Positions 44,173 through 53,778 of a stretch of DNA of 64,000 bases are shown one piece after another. The first letter of the stretch is position 1, and the number at the start of each line of letters is the position of its first letter. The stretch is taken from contig NZ_LT629787.1 of the NCBI RefSeq assembly GCF_900105655.1, forward strand, positions 3,286,001-3,350,000, read 5' to 3'. The notes beneath the pieces were generated by a model. It did not search any database and was not told where the DNA came from. It was given only the letters and a program-made list of their open reading frames with translations. The stretch is from Halopseudomonas salegens (GTDB lineage Bacteria; Pseudomonadota; Gammaproteobacteria; Pseudomonadales; Pseudomonadaceae). A program made the translations under genes and the position numbers.

Positions 44173-45192
44173 ATGGCTGTCGCCCCCAACACTCCTACAA
44201 GAAGCCAGCCAATGTGCCCGATTACCCGACCAACCGTTGTTCGGTCAGTTTTACTGGGGCTGCTGCTCTTGCTGACGAGCCCGCTGAGCCAGGCCGAACC
44301 GCTGAAGTGGACCGTGTGGCCAATACCCGGCGTCGTGAATGTTGCCGATGGCAAGCCTACCGACGGCATCACCATGCTCGCGTTGCGCCAATTGATGCAG
44401 CGCCTGCCGGAGCTGGAACCCGATTACCGGCTGGCCAATCGCTTGCGCCAGCAGCGGGATATGGAATATGGCCTGCAATTCTGCTCGACGCCACTGTTCA
44501 AGCGCCCGGATACCGACCGTTACGCCTATTTCGTGCCTTTCCTGGTCAGCACGCCAATTCAGGCCGTAGTGCGCCGCGACCAACTGGAGCACTTTCCACT
44601 GCGCGACAACCGTCTGGTGCTGAGTGATTTGCTTGAAACAACCGATTCTCATGTTGCGGTATCCGCCTTTCGCACCTACCCGCCGTTGATTCAGGACTGG
44701 CTGGCTGTCGCCGAGCCACTCGGCCGCGCTGAGCGCATCAGTGGTAGCCTGAGCGGATCAAATCTGTTGCTGATGGTCAGTCATGGCCGCATTGATCTGA
44801 CCTTCGAATTTGCCACCATCACCCGTGCGGTCAGCAGCCAGTTGCAACCGCCCGAGCCTCTGCTCAGCCTGCCACTGGCCGAAGAAATGGAGCTGGTAGT
44901 GTCCGGCATCTACTGTTCAGGCAGTGACTGGGGGCGGGCCATGGCCGAACAACTGGATCAGGCCATTCGAGAACTGCTCCAGGACCCGCAGGCACTGGAG
45001 CAACTACTCGCCCTGTATGCTGACTATTTGCCTGCGGAAACCTGGGCAGCCTTTGACAAGAAGATCATCGCCTATTACCGCGAACGCGCCGAACACGTTA
45101 CCCAGTGGCCTAGTCCAACCGTTGCAGACAGCGTGCCAGAGTCGCCGACTCCCGCTGAAACCATTCCGCCGCCACCGGAGCCTGATCAGTAG
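44173..45192 (+). CDS. Periplasmic solute-binding-like protein with Pro-rich end
   Basis: 339 residues with a signal peptide (hydrophobic stretch VLLGLLLLLTS, ending SQAEP). The mature domain resembles extracellular amino-acid-binding proteins without an ABC operon: LKWTVWPIPGVVNVADGK, then NRLRQQRDMEYGLQFCSTPLFK. The last 30 or so residues are Pro-rich and are encoded over the 3' end of the opposite gene. Starts at 44173 and 44212 are both possible. It is 18 bases after pxpC and may be part of that operon. Confidence 0.65.
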   Translation: MAVAPNTPTRSQPMCPITRPTVVRSVLLGLLLLLTSPLSQAEPLKWTVWPIPGVVNVADGKPTDGITMLALRQLMQRLPELEPDYRLANRLRQQRDMEYGLQFCSTPLFKRPDTDRYAYFVPFLVSTPIQAVVRRDQLEHFPLRDNRLVLSDLLETTDSHVAVSAFRTYPPLIQDWLAVAEPLGRAERISGSLSGSNLLLMVSHGRIDLTFEFATITRAVSSQLQPPEPLLSLPLAEEMELVVSGIYCSGSDWGRAMAEQLDQAIRELLQDPQALEQLLALYADYLPAETWAAFDKKIIAYYRERAEHVTQWPSPTVADSVPESPTPAETIPPPPEPDQ

Positions 45193-46048
45193 TCGCCTGT
45201 GGCTGCCAATCCGGCAACCAGGTATCCAGTTGCCAGCGCCGCTGCAGCAATTCACCGGCTTCCACACACTCCTGGGATAGCTGCCCACTGGCCATATCGT
45301 CCCAGGCAAAACCATCAAGGCTCAACAGTGGCTGGCATGCACGGCCCGGATGGGTCGAGCGCTCAACCTGATACCCCTGTTGCCAATCACCTCGCGCCAG
45401 CGCCGTATCACATCCCAGGAGGGCGGCCAATTGTTCTGCCTGGCCAACCGCTGCCGCCACGGCGGCGGGCAAGCGCCCCTGGGACTCAACCATGCCGGCC
45501 CGGCCGCGCACCAGGGCCGCCACATCACCGGCGATAATCAACCCACCCCCTTGATGGCGCAGGTGACCGGCATCATCGCGCTCCTCCAGCAAACGCAAAC
45601 CCACCAAAGGGCCTGGGCCGGGTGGTTGCAAGCGCCAGTCCTCTACATAGGCCCCACTGGGAGCAAATTCCAGCATGCAGTTGCCGATCCGTTGCAATAA
45701 TGCCGGTTCCGGCCAGGGGTTGTGCAACTGCAAACTGACGCCGCCCTCCCAGGCCAGGGCTTTACCATCCCACAGCGTGTCTGCTTGCCAGCCTTCACGC
45801 GTGGCAATCAACGCCAATTCATCGGCACGGTAATCAGCCCAGGCTTTGGCGGCCAAGGGTTCCGGACCCGGGGGCAAACGCAAATCCAGCGTAAAACCGC
45901 CGCACTGCAACCAGTACACTTGCGTCTGCTCATCGCTCAAACCATTGGCAAAGCTGATGCAACGGCGACGAAAGCAGCCGAGCATCCAATCCGGTACCTG
46001 GCTGTTGAATGCTGCCGGCAGTTCTTCCAGTAATTGATTCAGTCGCAT
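45110..46048 (-). CDS. Hypothetical protein beside the 2OG oxygenase
   Basis: 312 residues with GGAGG seven bases before the ATG. No signal peptide or membrane segment is seen. The composition is rich in Leu, Trp, Gln and Gly, with an internal LVGLRLLEERDDAGHLRHQGGGLI. I do not recognise a family. The gene overlaps the upstream oxygenase gene by ten bases, so the two are translationally linked and may act together. Its 3' end overlaps the convergent gene by 83 bases. Confidence 0.65.
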   Translation of the reverse strand: MRLNQLLEELPAAFNSQVPDWMLGCFRRRCISFANGLSDEQTQVYWLQCGGFTLDLRLPPGPEPLAAKAWADYRADELALIATREGWQADTLWDGKALAWEGGVSLQLHNPWPEPALLQRIGNCMLEFAPSGAYVEDWRLQPPGPGPLVGLRLLEERDDAGHLRHQGGGLIIAGDVAALVRGRAGMVESQGRLPAAVAAAVGQAEQLAALLGCDTALARGDWQQGYQVERSTHPGRACQPLLSLDGFAWDDMASGQLSQECVEAGELLQRRWQLDTWLPDWQPQATTDQAPVAAEWFQRESATLARCLQRLD

Positions 46049-47079
46049 ATTCCAGCCTCCGGCCGCTGGCCAAAACTGGATACCGGGCGAGACGCTGCCG
46101 GTAATACCAGTTCACCACTGGCAAGACGCGACTTCAGATAAGTGAAGGTTTGCGCGGTCTGGGCAAACAGATGCTCTCCGCAGACCAGAGCCGGATAACG
46201 AGCTGGTCGGCTGGCACTGACAAACTCTGGCAAGGGTTCAATAACCGTGTCGTAGTCCAGATTACAGAACAGCGGAAAGGCGTAACGCTCTTCGGCAACC
46301 TTGCGCACGCGGTGCTGGGTAGCAACGAACTCGCCATTGCTCAGTGCCTCGAGCATATCGCCGATATTGATCACAAAGGCATCGGGCAGCACCGGTGCAT
46401 CAATCCATTCGCCAGCACCGTTGAGCACTTCCAGACCCGGGGCGGTGGGCAGCAAAATGGTGAAGCACTCGTAGTCTGTATGGGCGCCGATACCGGGCTG
46501 ATCAGCCGGCGCATCGGGATTGTACGGGTAATGGATCAGGCGCAACTGACTGGGCGGGGTACTGATGTGGCGGGTAAAGCGGTCTTCATCCAGCCCCAGC
46601 GCGAGGGCAAAACCGCGAAACAGCAGATTGCCCAACGCCAGCGCCGCGCGATAGTAGGCTTCAACATCGGTCCGGAAACCCGGCAACGCGGTCAGTTCCG
46701 GCCACTGGGTTCGGCCCAGCATGGGGCGTGGGTCATCACGGCCCAGGTCATAGTTGATGTCGTAAGCCTCTTTGTAATCAACCACCCCGGGATAAACCTC
46801 TTCCTCGCCCTGGGGCACATATCCACTGTGATTGCGTGACTGGCCCACATGAAAGCGCTCCTTGCTGGCCAGCGGCAATTCGAACAGGGCCTGCGCCTGA
46901 CGGCGAAGGCCGGCGATCAACGCCGGATCAACGCCATGCCCGGTGACATAGAGAAAACCCGCCGCACGGGCAGCTGCACCGAGTTTGTCGGCAGTCGCCT
47001 GGCGTTCAGCCGGATCGGTGGAATACAGGCCGTGAATATCCACGACCGGGAGCTCGGTAAAAGCGGTATGTGCAGACAA
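46039..47079 (-). CDS. 2-oxoglutarate/Fe(II) oxygenase, isopenicillin N synthase-like
   Basis: 346 residues starting at a TTG five bases after GGAGG. The N-terminal DIOX_N part (LPVVDIHGL...AARAAGFLYVTGHGV) and the core are typical. The iron ligands are His and Asp in GIGAHTDYECF and His in ATQHRVRK, and RYAFPLF supplies the expected 2-oxoglutarate Arg region. It probably hydroxylates or demethylates a small molecule. The substrate is unknown. It is coupled to the next gene by a ten-base overlap. Confidence 0.88.
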   Translation of the reverse strand: MSAHTAFTELPVVDIHGLYSTDPAERQATADKLGAAARAAGFLYVTGHGVDPALIAGLRRQAQALFELPLASKERFHVGQSRNHSGYVPQGEEEVYPGVVDYKEAYDINYDLGRDDPRPMLGRTQWPELTALPGFRTDVEAYYRAALALGNLLFRGFALALGLDEDRFTRHISTPPSQLRLIHYPYNPDAPADQPGIGAHTDYECFTILLPTAPGLEVLNGAGEWIDAPVLPDAFVINIGDMLEALSNGEFVATQHRVRKVAEERYAFPLFCNLDYDTVIEPLPEFVSASRPARYPALVCGEHLFAQTAQTFTYLKSRLASGELVLPAASRPVSSFGQRPEAGICD

Positions 47080-47297
47080 GGCAACCTCCGGACAGCTTGG
47101 CTGAGTTGTCTGGTCGTCCAGAGACAGGCGCTGGCAGCGAATACAGCCAGCGGCCGGGTCGTCCCGGCAGCGTATGCGTCATACCATGTCTAGCGAAATT
47201 CATGCCAGCAGCCTGTCCCCTGCCACCGGGGCATAACGAGTTGAAACCGGGAAGCGGATGCACCAGAACAGGGACAACCGCACCCGGCTGGTGCTGC

Positions 47298-50200
47298 TCA
47301 GCCAGTCTCGCCGAGCGCATGTGCTTCGACATCAATGCCGTACAGCAGACTGTAAATCACCGGCAAGATCACCAGAGTCAGCAAGGTCGCAAAGCCAAGA
47401 CCAAACATGATCACCACCGCCATACTCTGGAAGAAGGCATCGAACAACAGCGGTGCCATGCCCAGAATGGTGGTCAGCGCGGCCATGGCGACCGGCCGTG
47501 CCCGGCTGACTGCCGCATCGACCAGCGCCAGCCCGGGCTCCTTGCCGGTTTCCAGCTGTATCTTGATCTCATCGACCAGCACGATGCCGTTTTTCACCAG
47601 CATCCCGCTCAGGCTGAGCAGACCCAGCAAGGCCATAAAGCCGAAGGGAATGCCGGTGAGCAAGAAGCCGATGGTCACGCCGATGATCGCCAAAGGGACC
47701 ACCAGCCAAATGGCCGCAGCTCGCTTGAACGAATCGAACAGCAAAATGGTGATCAGGAACATCGCCAGATAGCCAAGGGGCAGGCTGCCGAATACCGCTT
47801 TGCGGGCATCGCGGGAGCTTTCGAATTCACCGCCCCATTCCAGCTGGTAGCCACGCGGCAGCTCAATTGCTTCAATCTGCGGACGCAGGCGCTGGAACAA
47901 CTGGTCGGCAGTCTGGCCACTGAGCAGACTCGGATCGGCCTGCACCGTCAGGGTACGCCGGCGATCCTGGCGCATGATCAAGGGGTCCTCCCATTCGGTA
48001 ACAAAGCCGGTGACCACCTGTTCAATGGAGACATAGGTGTCCCGCGCTGTGCTCCAGACCATCAGGTCATTCAGGGTGCCCGGATTCAGCCGTTCCTCAT
48101 CCGGAGTGCGGGCAACAATCGGCAGCAACCGGGTGCCGTCGCGGTATAGCCCCAGGGTCAGGCCACTGAAATTCATTTTCAGCAATGCATCCAGGTCACG
48201 CTTGTCGACCCCCAGTTCACGCGCCTGCGCCTCAGCGAACTGTGGGCGCACCAGCTTGGTCCGCTCCCGCCAGTCATGCATGACCGCGCTGGATACTGCA
48301 TCAGCCCGCATGATGGTCTGGGCTTGCGCACCCAGCTGACGCAGCACCTGCGGATCAGGCCCCGTAAAGCGCGCTTCGATCTTGCTATCGGCTCCTGGCC
48401 CGAGCATCAGTTGCTTGAGTTTGGCCTGTACATTGGGGTGCTCTTGCTGCAAGTAAACTTCCAATTGCTCGATCAGGGGTACCACCTGATCCAGGTGCTC
48501 GGTGCGAACCAGCAACTGGGCAAAGTTGTTGTGCTGGCGCTGCGGGAAATAGGTCAGGATAAACCGCAACGCGCCCTGGCCAACGGTCGAGGTCACCGCC
48601 GTGACGCCGTCCTGCTCCAGTACGTACTGGTCGATTGTGCTGACTACCTGCTCGGTGTAACGAATGTCACTACCCTTGGGCAGCCAGAGATCGACAAAGA
48701 ACATCGGGGTGTTGGACGGCGGAAAGAAACTCTGGCGTACCTGAGTAAAGCCCCAGGCACTGGCCAGCAGCAAGACCACCATCAAGGCCAGGGTCAGCGT
48801 ACGCTGACGCAGAGCCGTGCCCAGCAACCGCCGATACAGGGTGAACAGCAGGCCCTGGTAGGGGTCCGAATCGCTTTGGCTATTGTTCTCAGGGGTATTC
48901 CCGAACAGCAAACTGGCAAAGAAGGGCGTCAGGGTAATCGCCGTAACCCAACTGAGCAGCAGGGAAATCAGCAACACCTGAAACAGTGACAGGCAATATT
49001 CCCCGGTCGCATCCTCGGACAGACCGATGGGCGCAAAAGCGATAATGGCAATTGCAGTGGCGCCGAGGAGCGGGAACTTGGTCTGGGTGACCACCGCGCG
49101 CGCGGCTTGCAGCGTAGACTGACCACGCTGCCGACCAACCAGAATGCCTTCGACAATCACGATGGCATTGTCCACCAGCATACCCAGGGCAATAATCAAC
49201 GCGCCCAGGGAAATACGCTGCAATTCGATACCCAGAAGGTGCATGAAAATAAAGGTACCGAGCACTGTGAGCGCCAGAATCAGACCGATCAGCAGGCCGC
49301 TGCGCAGCCCCATGAAGAGCAACAGCACAACCACAACGATAACCACCGCCATGATAAAGCTGAGCACAAAACCACTGACCGACCCCTGCACCTCGGTGGC
49401 CTGATCGTAAAACACATCCAACTGCATACCGGCCGGGCGGTCGCCATCCAGTTCCGCCAGTCGCGCTTGTACCGCGTGGCCGACATCGACCACATTGACG
49501 TGATCAGCGAAGGCTACCCCCAGCGCCAGGGCGCGCTCGCCCTGAGCGTGATAGAGATTGCTCGGTTGATCGGTAAAGCCGCGCCGCACCTCGGCAATAT
49601 CGCCCAGATAAATCCGTTGCGCGGTACCCGGATCGCTGATGATCAAGCGCTCCAGTTCGCCAATGTCGGTAAACTCACCGGTCGGGTGCAAACGCACTGA
49701 CTCGCTGCCGATCCAGATGCTGCCGGCATCGGAGACGACGTTCTGGTTGCTCAACAGTTGCTGCAAGCGCACGGGCGCAACACCCAGGCTGGTCATGCGG
49801 GCACGGGATATTTCCAGAAATACCTGTTCCTGGGGTTCGCCCGCCAGCGCCACTTTGCCGACACCGGGCACCAGAATCAGCTCGCGGCGCAAATAATTGG
49901 CAAAATCGCGCAATTCCCGGTAACTATAGCCATCACCGCGCAACAGCAGAAAAGTGCCGTATACGTCGCTGAAGTCATCCTGAATCCGCGGTGCTTCCAC
50001 CCCCGGTGGCAAATGCGGCCGAATATCATTGATCTTGCGGCGCATTTCATCCCAGATCTGGGGTAATTGATCCGCGCCATACTGGCTCTTCATTTCTACC
50101 GTGATCTGCGACAACCCGGCACCACTGATCGAGCGAATGCTGTCAACATACGCCAATTGCTGGATGGCATTTTCCAGCGGATAGGTCACCTCCTCCTCAA

Positions 50201-50381
50201 CCTGTTGCGGCGAGGCGCCAGGGTAAGGGGTTACCACCATGGCCATTTTCAGCGTGAAGTCGGGATCTTCCAGGCGACCAAGATCAAGGAAGGCAATGAT
50301 GCCGCCGATGCCCAGGAGCAGGGCGATCAGCCAACTGGTGACCTTGCGCTGAATGAAGTATCCGGCAATATCCGTACTCAC
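47298..50381 (-). CDS. RND efflux transporter, inner-membrane subunit (HAE1-type)
   Basis: 1027 residues with the RND layout: one N-terminal helix, a large periplasmic loop, six helices, a second loop and five helices. Helix 4 has GMLVDNAIVIVEG, where the drug-proton Asp (D407 in AcrB) is kept and the next residue is Asn. This is common in several RND subgroups. It exports toxic compounds by proton antiport with its adaptor. The start overlaps the adaptor stop by four bases. No outer-membrane channel gene is adjacent. Confidence 0.93.
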   Translation of the reverse strand: MSTDIAGYFIQRKVTSWLIALLLGIGGIIAFLDLGRLEDPDFTLKMAMVVTPYPGASPQQVEEEVTYPLENAIQQLAYVDSIRSISGAGLSQITVEMKSQYGADQLPQIWDEMRRKINDIRPHLPPGVEAPRIQDDFSDVYGTFLLLRGDGYSYRELRDFANYLRRELILVPGVGKVALAGEPQEQVFLEISRARMTSLGVAPVRLQQLLSNQNVVSDAGSIWIGSESVRLHPTGEFTDIGELERLIISDPGTAQRIYLGDIAEVRRGFTDQPSNLYHAQGERALALGVAFADHVNVVDVGHAVQARLAELDGDRPAGMQLDVFYDQATEVQGSVSGFVLSFIMAVVIVVVVLLLFMGLRSGLLIGLILALTVLGTFIFMHLLGIELQRISLGALIIALGMLVDNAIVIVEGILVGRQRGQSTLQAARAVVTQTKFPLLGATAIAIIAFAPIGLSEDATGEYCLSLFQVLLISLLLSWVTAITLTPFFASLLFGNTPENNSQSDSDPYQGLLFTLYRRLLGTALRQRTLTLALMVVLLLASAWGFTQVRQSFFPPSNTPMFFVDLWLPKGSDIRYTEQVVSTIDQYVLEQDGVTAVTSTVGQGALRFILTYFPQRQHNNFAQLLVRTEHLDQVVPLIEQLEVYLQQEHPNVQAKLKQLMLGPGADSKIEARFTGPDPQVLRQLGAQAQTIMRADAVSSAVMHDWRERTKLVRPQFAEAQARELGVDKRDLDALLKMNFSGLTLGLYRDGTRLLPIVARTPDEERLNPGTLNDLMVWSTARDTYVSIEQVVTGFVTEWEDPLIMRQDRRRTLTVQADPSLLSGQTADQLFQRLRPQIEAIELPRGYQLEWGGEFESSRDARKAVFGSLPLGYLAMFLITILLFDSFKRAAAIWLVVPLAIIGVTIGFLLTGIPFGFMALLGLLSLSGMLVKNGIVLVDEIKIQLETGKEPGLALVDAAVSRARPVAMAALTTILGMAPLLFDAFFQSMAVVIMFGLGFATLLTLVILPVIYSLLYGIDVEAHALGETG

Positions 50382-51469
50382 AAGCCGCGCTCCCGCTCCC
50401 AGGGGCGTACCTGCTGCCCTTCCGACAACTCGGAGGACCCTACGGCAACAATCTGCTCACCGGGTTCCAGGCCACTGAGTATCTCGATGCCATTGGCCGT
50501 CAGCTGGCCAACGGTGACGTCGCGGGCAGTCACCCGCAAGGTCTCATCCTGCACCTCGGCAACCCAGACCTGACGGACCTCTGGTCCCTGTTCATCCGGG
50601 CTGAAAACAGCCTCCACCGGCACCAGCAAGGGTAAATCCCCGGTATTGCCAAGACGGGCAAAATCCACCACCACGGTAGCGCTCATCCCCGGCAACAGCA
50701 CCACTCCCGGGGGCAGCGGCATACCCAGGGTGACCTCATAAGTCAGGGTGCGCGGATCAGGCTGACTGGCGTGTTCCTTGTAATGTGCCAACACATCCAG
50801 ACCCGGCAGGCTGTCGATGCGAACTCTTGGTTGGTAGCTGGTTGGCGACGTATCCGGACGCAGATTGGCCAACAGGCTTTCCGGCAACTGAAACACCACA
50901 TCCATGCTCTCGCCTGCATAGAGTGTGACAATCGGTTGATTGGGCTGGACCGTCTGATAACGCTCGACATGCGTACGTGCCACCAACCCGGCAAAAGGGG
51001 CCTTGAGTTGCGTGTACGCCAGCTCCTGGCGAGCCAGATTCAAGGCAGCCTCGGCGGAATTGAACTGTGCCTGGCGCTCTTCAAATTCGGCACGCGACAC
51101 CACCTGGCGGTCAACCAGGGTGCGCATGCGTTCCAGCTGGCTACGGGTCAGCTCATAGGTCGCTTCACGGTCCTGCAGGCGCAGCCGATAATCGGTGTCA
51201 TCCAGCTCGGCAATCAGGTCACCCGCCTCGACCTTGCGGCCCTCGCGCGCATGCAGCTCGCGCAATTCACCGCCAAGACGGAAGGACAGCTGCGCCTCTT
51301 CCGGCGCTTGTAGACGCGCCGGAAACTCGCGCAGCCGCTGGGCTCCGGGATCAGTGACGGTAAAGAGTTTTACCGGTCGCACCAGCTCGACCGGATCCGG
51401 CGCCGGATCGGCACACGCAGCCAACAACAACAAAACGGCCAACAGACCGGCGGGAAACAAAACGCGCAT
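50378..51469 (-). CDS. RND periplasmic adaptor lipoprotein (HlyD family)
   Basis: 363 residues with a lipoprotein signal and lipobox LAAC at about residue 20. The coiled-coil hairpin (DREATYELTRSQLERMRTLVDRQVVSRAEFEERQ), the lipoyl-like domain (AQLSFRLGGELRELHAREGRKVEAGDLIAELD) and the beta-barrel C-terminal part are in order. It links the inner-membrane pump to the outer-membrane channel. ATG 51469 gives the signal without an extra Met-Leu-Ala. Confidence 0.92.
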   Translation of the reverse strand: MRVLFPAGLLAVLLLLAACADPAPDPVELVRPVKLFTVTDPGAQRLREFPARLQAPEEAQLSFRLGGELRELHAREGRKVEAGDLIAELDDTDYRLRLQDREATYELTRSQLERMRTLVDRQVVSRAEFEERQAQFNSAEAALNLARQELAYTQLKAPFAGLVARTHVERYQTVQPNQPIVTLYAGESMDVVFQLPESLLANLRPDTSPTSYQPRVRIDSLPGLDVLAHYKEHASQPDPRTLTYEVTLGMPLPPGVVLLPGMSATVVVDFARLGNTGDLPLLVPVEAVFSPDEQGPEVRQVWVAEVQDETLRVTARDVTVGQLTANGIEILSGLEPGEQIVAVGSSELSEGQQVRPWERERGL

Positions 51470-51546
51470 GGCAAGCACCCTGACAAGAGATTATGCAGGG
51501 ATTATAGGGCTATCTGTTGCCCGTTGCCGAGAATCCACCCACAGCC

Positions 51547-52344
51547 TTAGCGCAAGCGCTGTATTGCCCGCTGCAGGCCAGCCGCTGACAGCTCGCCAAG
51601 ATGTGCATCCGCCAGGCTACCGTCACTGTGATAGAACAAGGTTGTCGGCAGCGCGCGGGAGCCAACGGCCAGGCCGAGTGCATTGTCCGGGTCACGCCAG
51701 AGGTTATCCAGCTCCAGTCCCTGTGAGGTCAGAAAGTGGGCAATCTCGGCAGTACTCTCACCAGCGTTGACCAGTACGATGGTGACGCCATCCTGTTCCT
51801 GTTGCGCCTGTTGCAGTACCGGCATCTCCCGGCGACAGGGCGGGCACCAGGTGGCCCAGATATTCACCACCATGGGCCCTTCGATGTCAGTTAATTGCAG
51901 CGGCGCGCCAGCCAGGCTGTAAAAGCTCAACTCCGGCACTTGCTGGCTGTGTTGCAACTGCGAGAAGGCGACGAGACTGAGCAACCAGAAACCGCCACCG
52001 ACCACTGAGGCCAGTAACAGGGGTCGCCGTACGGCCACCTGCTGCCAGGCGCGCCAACCCGCATAGATGGCTGCCGCCAACAAGCCCGGCCAGAGCAGAA
52101 AGCCTCCGTCGCGAATATCCAGCCAGCCCAGACTGAACAGCTGATAATGCTCATGATAGAACAGCACAAAACTCAATCGCGCTACCACCAGTGCCAGCAG
52201 CAACAGGCTGCTGAGCAGATCAACGATACTGACATTACGCCCGCGCCCGGCCAGCCAGCCGACCAGCAACGCCAGAGCAAAAGCCAGCGCCGCGAGAACA
52301 CGCTCGGTGGATAACGCCAAAAAACCCAGTTCGGTAGACAGCAC
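51547..52344 (-). CDS. Membrane-anchored TlpA-type thioredoxin
   Basis: 265 residues from a GTG five bases after GGGAG; the frame is open upstream without a ribosome site. Four or so membrane helices (about 15-135), some resembling the Lgt/prolipoprotein-transferase helix region, precede a periplasmic thioredoxin domain with MVVNIWATWCPPCRREMPVL (CPPC) and LPTTLFYHSDG. It probably transfers electrons or reduces disulfides outside the cytoplasm. Divergent from the persulfide dioxygenase gene and may share its regulatory region. Confidence 0.8.
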   Translation of the reverse strand: MLSTELGFLALSTERVLAALAFALALLVGWLAGRGRNVSIVDLLSSLLLLALVVARLSFVLFYHEHYQLFSLGWLDIRDGGFLLWPGLLAAAIYAGWRAWQQVAVRRPLLLASVVGGGFWLLSLVAFSQLQHSQQVPELSFYSLAGAPLQLTDIEGPMVVNIWATWCPPCRREMPVLQQAQQEQDGVTIVLVNAGESTAEIAHFLTSQGLELDNLWRDPDNALGLAVGSRALPTTLFYHSDGSLADAHLGELSAAGLQRAIQRLR

Positions 52345-52438
52345 TCGAGCTCCCTCGCGGTAAAGAATGATTGGATCAGTCCATATTCTTAATCGTTCTA
52401 TGCATAGACCATAAATATCTAATATGCTGGGCACCTAG

Positions 52439-52454
52439 ATACCTATAGGGGTAT
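52439..52454 (+). promoter_or_regulatory. CsoR/CstR-like operator upstream of the persulfide dioxygenase
   Basis: ATACCTATAGGGGTAT is a near-palindrome of the ATACC(C)-n-GGGTAT kind bound by persulfide-sensing CsoR-family repressors. It lies in the divergent region between the thioredoxin and persulfide dioxygenase genes, about 110 bases before the latter. The left half has two C residues fewer than a full palindrome would need. Confidence 0.5.
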
Positions 52455-52562
52455 TAAAGCTGCTATAGATTAAAGGCGCATCAAGCATACCGGGTAACGG
52501 CTCATCAAACCCGGCGCTTGTTGCCTCTGCCAGCTCCCCAGGCCGCTATTTCCGGAGGACTC

Positions 52563-53603
52563 ATGCTATTTCGCCAACTGTACGATGCCACTTCTTCAAC
52601 CTATACCTACCTGCTTGCCGACGAAAGCAGCCAGCAGGCGCTACTGATCGACCCGGTATTCGAGCAAGTGCAACGCGACCTGGCCCTGCTGCAGGAGCTG
52701 GGCCTGACCCTGAAGCTGGTGGTAGACACCCACGCGCATGCCGACCATGTCACGGCTGCCTGGCTGCTCAAGCAGAAAACCGGCTGCGCCATTGCCTCAG
52801 CAGCCGTGATCAATGCCGACCACGTCGACCTGCCCCTGAAGCATGGCCAGCGCTTCGGCGTGCAAGGGGTCGAACTCGAGGCCCGCGCAACGCCCGGGCA
52901 CACCGACGGCTGCATGAGCTATATCTTGAGTGACCAGTCGATGGTATTTACCGGCGACACGTTACTGATTCGCGGCTGCGGACGCAGTGACTTCCAGCAG
53001 GGTAATGCCAGCACCCTGTATCACTCGATCACCGAGCAACTGTTCAGTCTGCCGGACACCTGTGCCGTGTTCCCTGCGCATGACTATAACGGACGTACCC
53101 AAAGCACCATCGGCGAGGAAAAACAGTTCAACGCCCGCGTCGGCGGCCAGGCCAACGAAACCGATTTTGTTGGCTACATGAAAGCCATGCAGCTACCGCA
53201 CCCGAAAAAGATCGACGAAGCCGTACCGGCCAACCTGCGCAGCGGCTGCCCGGAAGACGGCAAGGTACCCGGCGAGGCCGACTGGGCCGACCTGCGCATT
53301 ACCTTCGCCGGCGTGCCGGAAGTAGAGCCGGAATGGCTGATCCAGAATCAGCCCTCGGTCAGCGTGCTCGATGTACGCGAGCCCGATGAAGTCATCGAGG
53401 GTGAATGCCCGCAGGGTCTGCACAGCCAACATATCCCGCTGGGCCAATTGCGCGACCGCGTTGATGAAGTAGCACAGGACAAGCCCGTGATTACCCTGTG
53501 CCGCTCCGGCCGCCGCTCAGCGATGGCCGTCAGCATCCTGAAAGAACATGGCCGGGAAAAGGTGGCGAGCTTGCGAGGTGGGTTGTTGAAGATGAATGCC
53601 TGA
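52563..53603 (+). CDS. Persulfide dioxygenase-rhodanese fusion
   Basis: 346 residues. The first 235 are an ETHE1-type metallo-beta-lactamase fold with DTHAHADHVTAA, ATPGHTDGCMSYIL, FTGDTLLIRGCGRSDFQQG and FPAHDYNGR, giving the metal ligands. The last 100 are a rhodanese domain with VSVLDVREPDEVIEGE and ITLCRSGRRSA, where Cys is the persulfide carrier. Such fusions oxidise glutathione persulfide to sulfite and form thiosulfate. ATG 52563 follows GGAGGACTC. The operator upstream fits control by sulfide. Confidence 0.93.
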   Translation: MLFRQLYDATSSTYTYLLADESSQQALLIDPVFEQVQRDLALLQELGLTLKLVVDTHAHADHVTAAWLLKQKTGCAIASAAVINADHVDLPLKHGQRFGVQGVELEARATPGHTDGCMSYILSDQSMVFTGDTLLIRGCGRSDFQQGNASTLYHSITEQLFSLPDTCAVFPAHDYNGRTQSTIGEEKQFNARVGGQANETDFVGYMKAMQLPHPKKIDEAVPANLRSGCPEDGKVPGEADWADLRITFAGVPEVEPEWLIQNQPSVSVLDVREPDEVIEGECPQGLHSQHIPLGQLRDRVDEVAQDKPVITLCRSGRRSAMAVSILKEHGREKVASLRGGLLKMNA

Positions 53604-53664
53604 GCGTCCCTGGACGATCAGTACCGCGACAAGTCAGACGAGCCAGCTGGCTCTGTATCAGTAT

Positions 53665-53700
53665 CCAAGTGCAACAATCTATCCAAGTTGTTGCACTTGG
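53665..53700 (+). repeat. Perfect 13-bp inverted repeat, possible terminator
   Basis: CCAAGTGCAACAA and TTGTTGCACTTGG pair perfectly around a ten-base loop in the gap between the persulfide dioxygenase and the immunity array. There is no T-run. A second palindrome, GAGCCAGCTGGCTC, lies at 53640-53653. Confidence 0.45.
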
Positions 53701-53778
53701 ACCTTGAGGCCGCAAGTCCAGCTCATTATTAAACCCTGTGCAAGCTGTAAAGACAGCCTTCATTCAATACGGCTTCAG

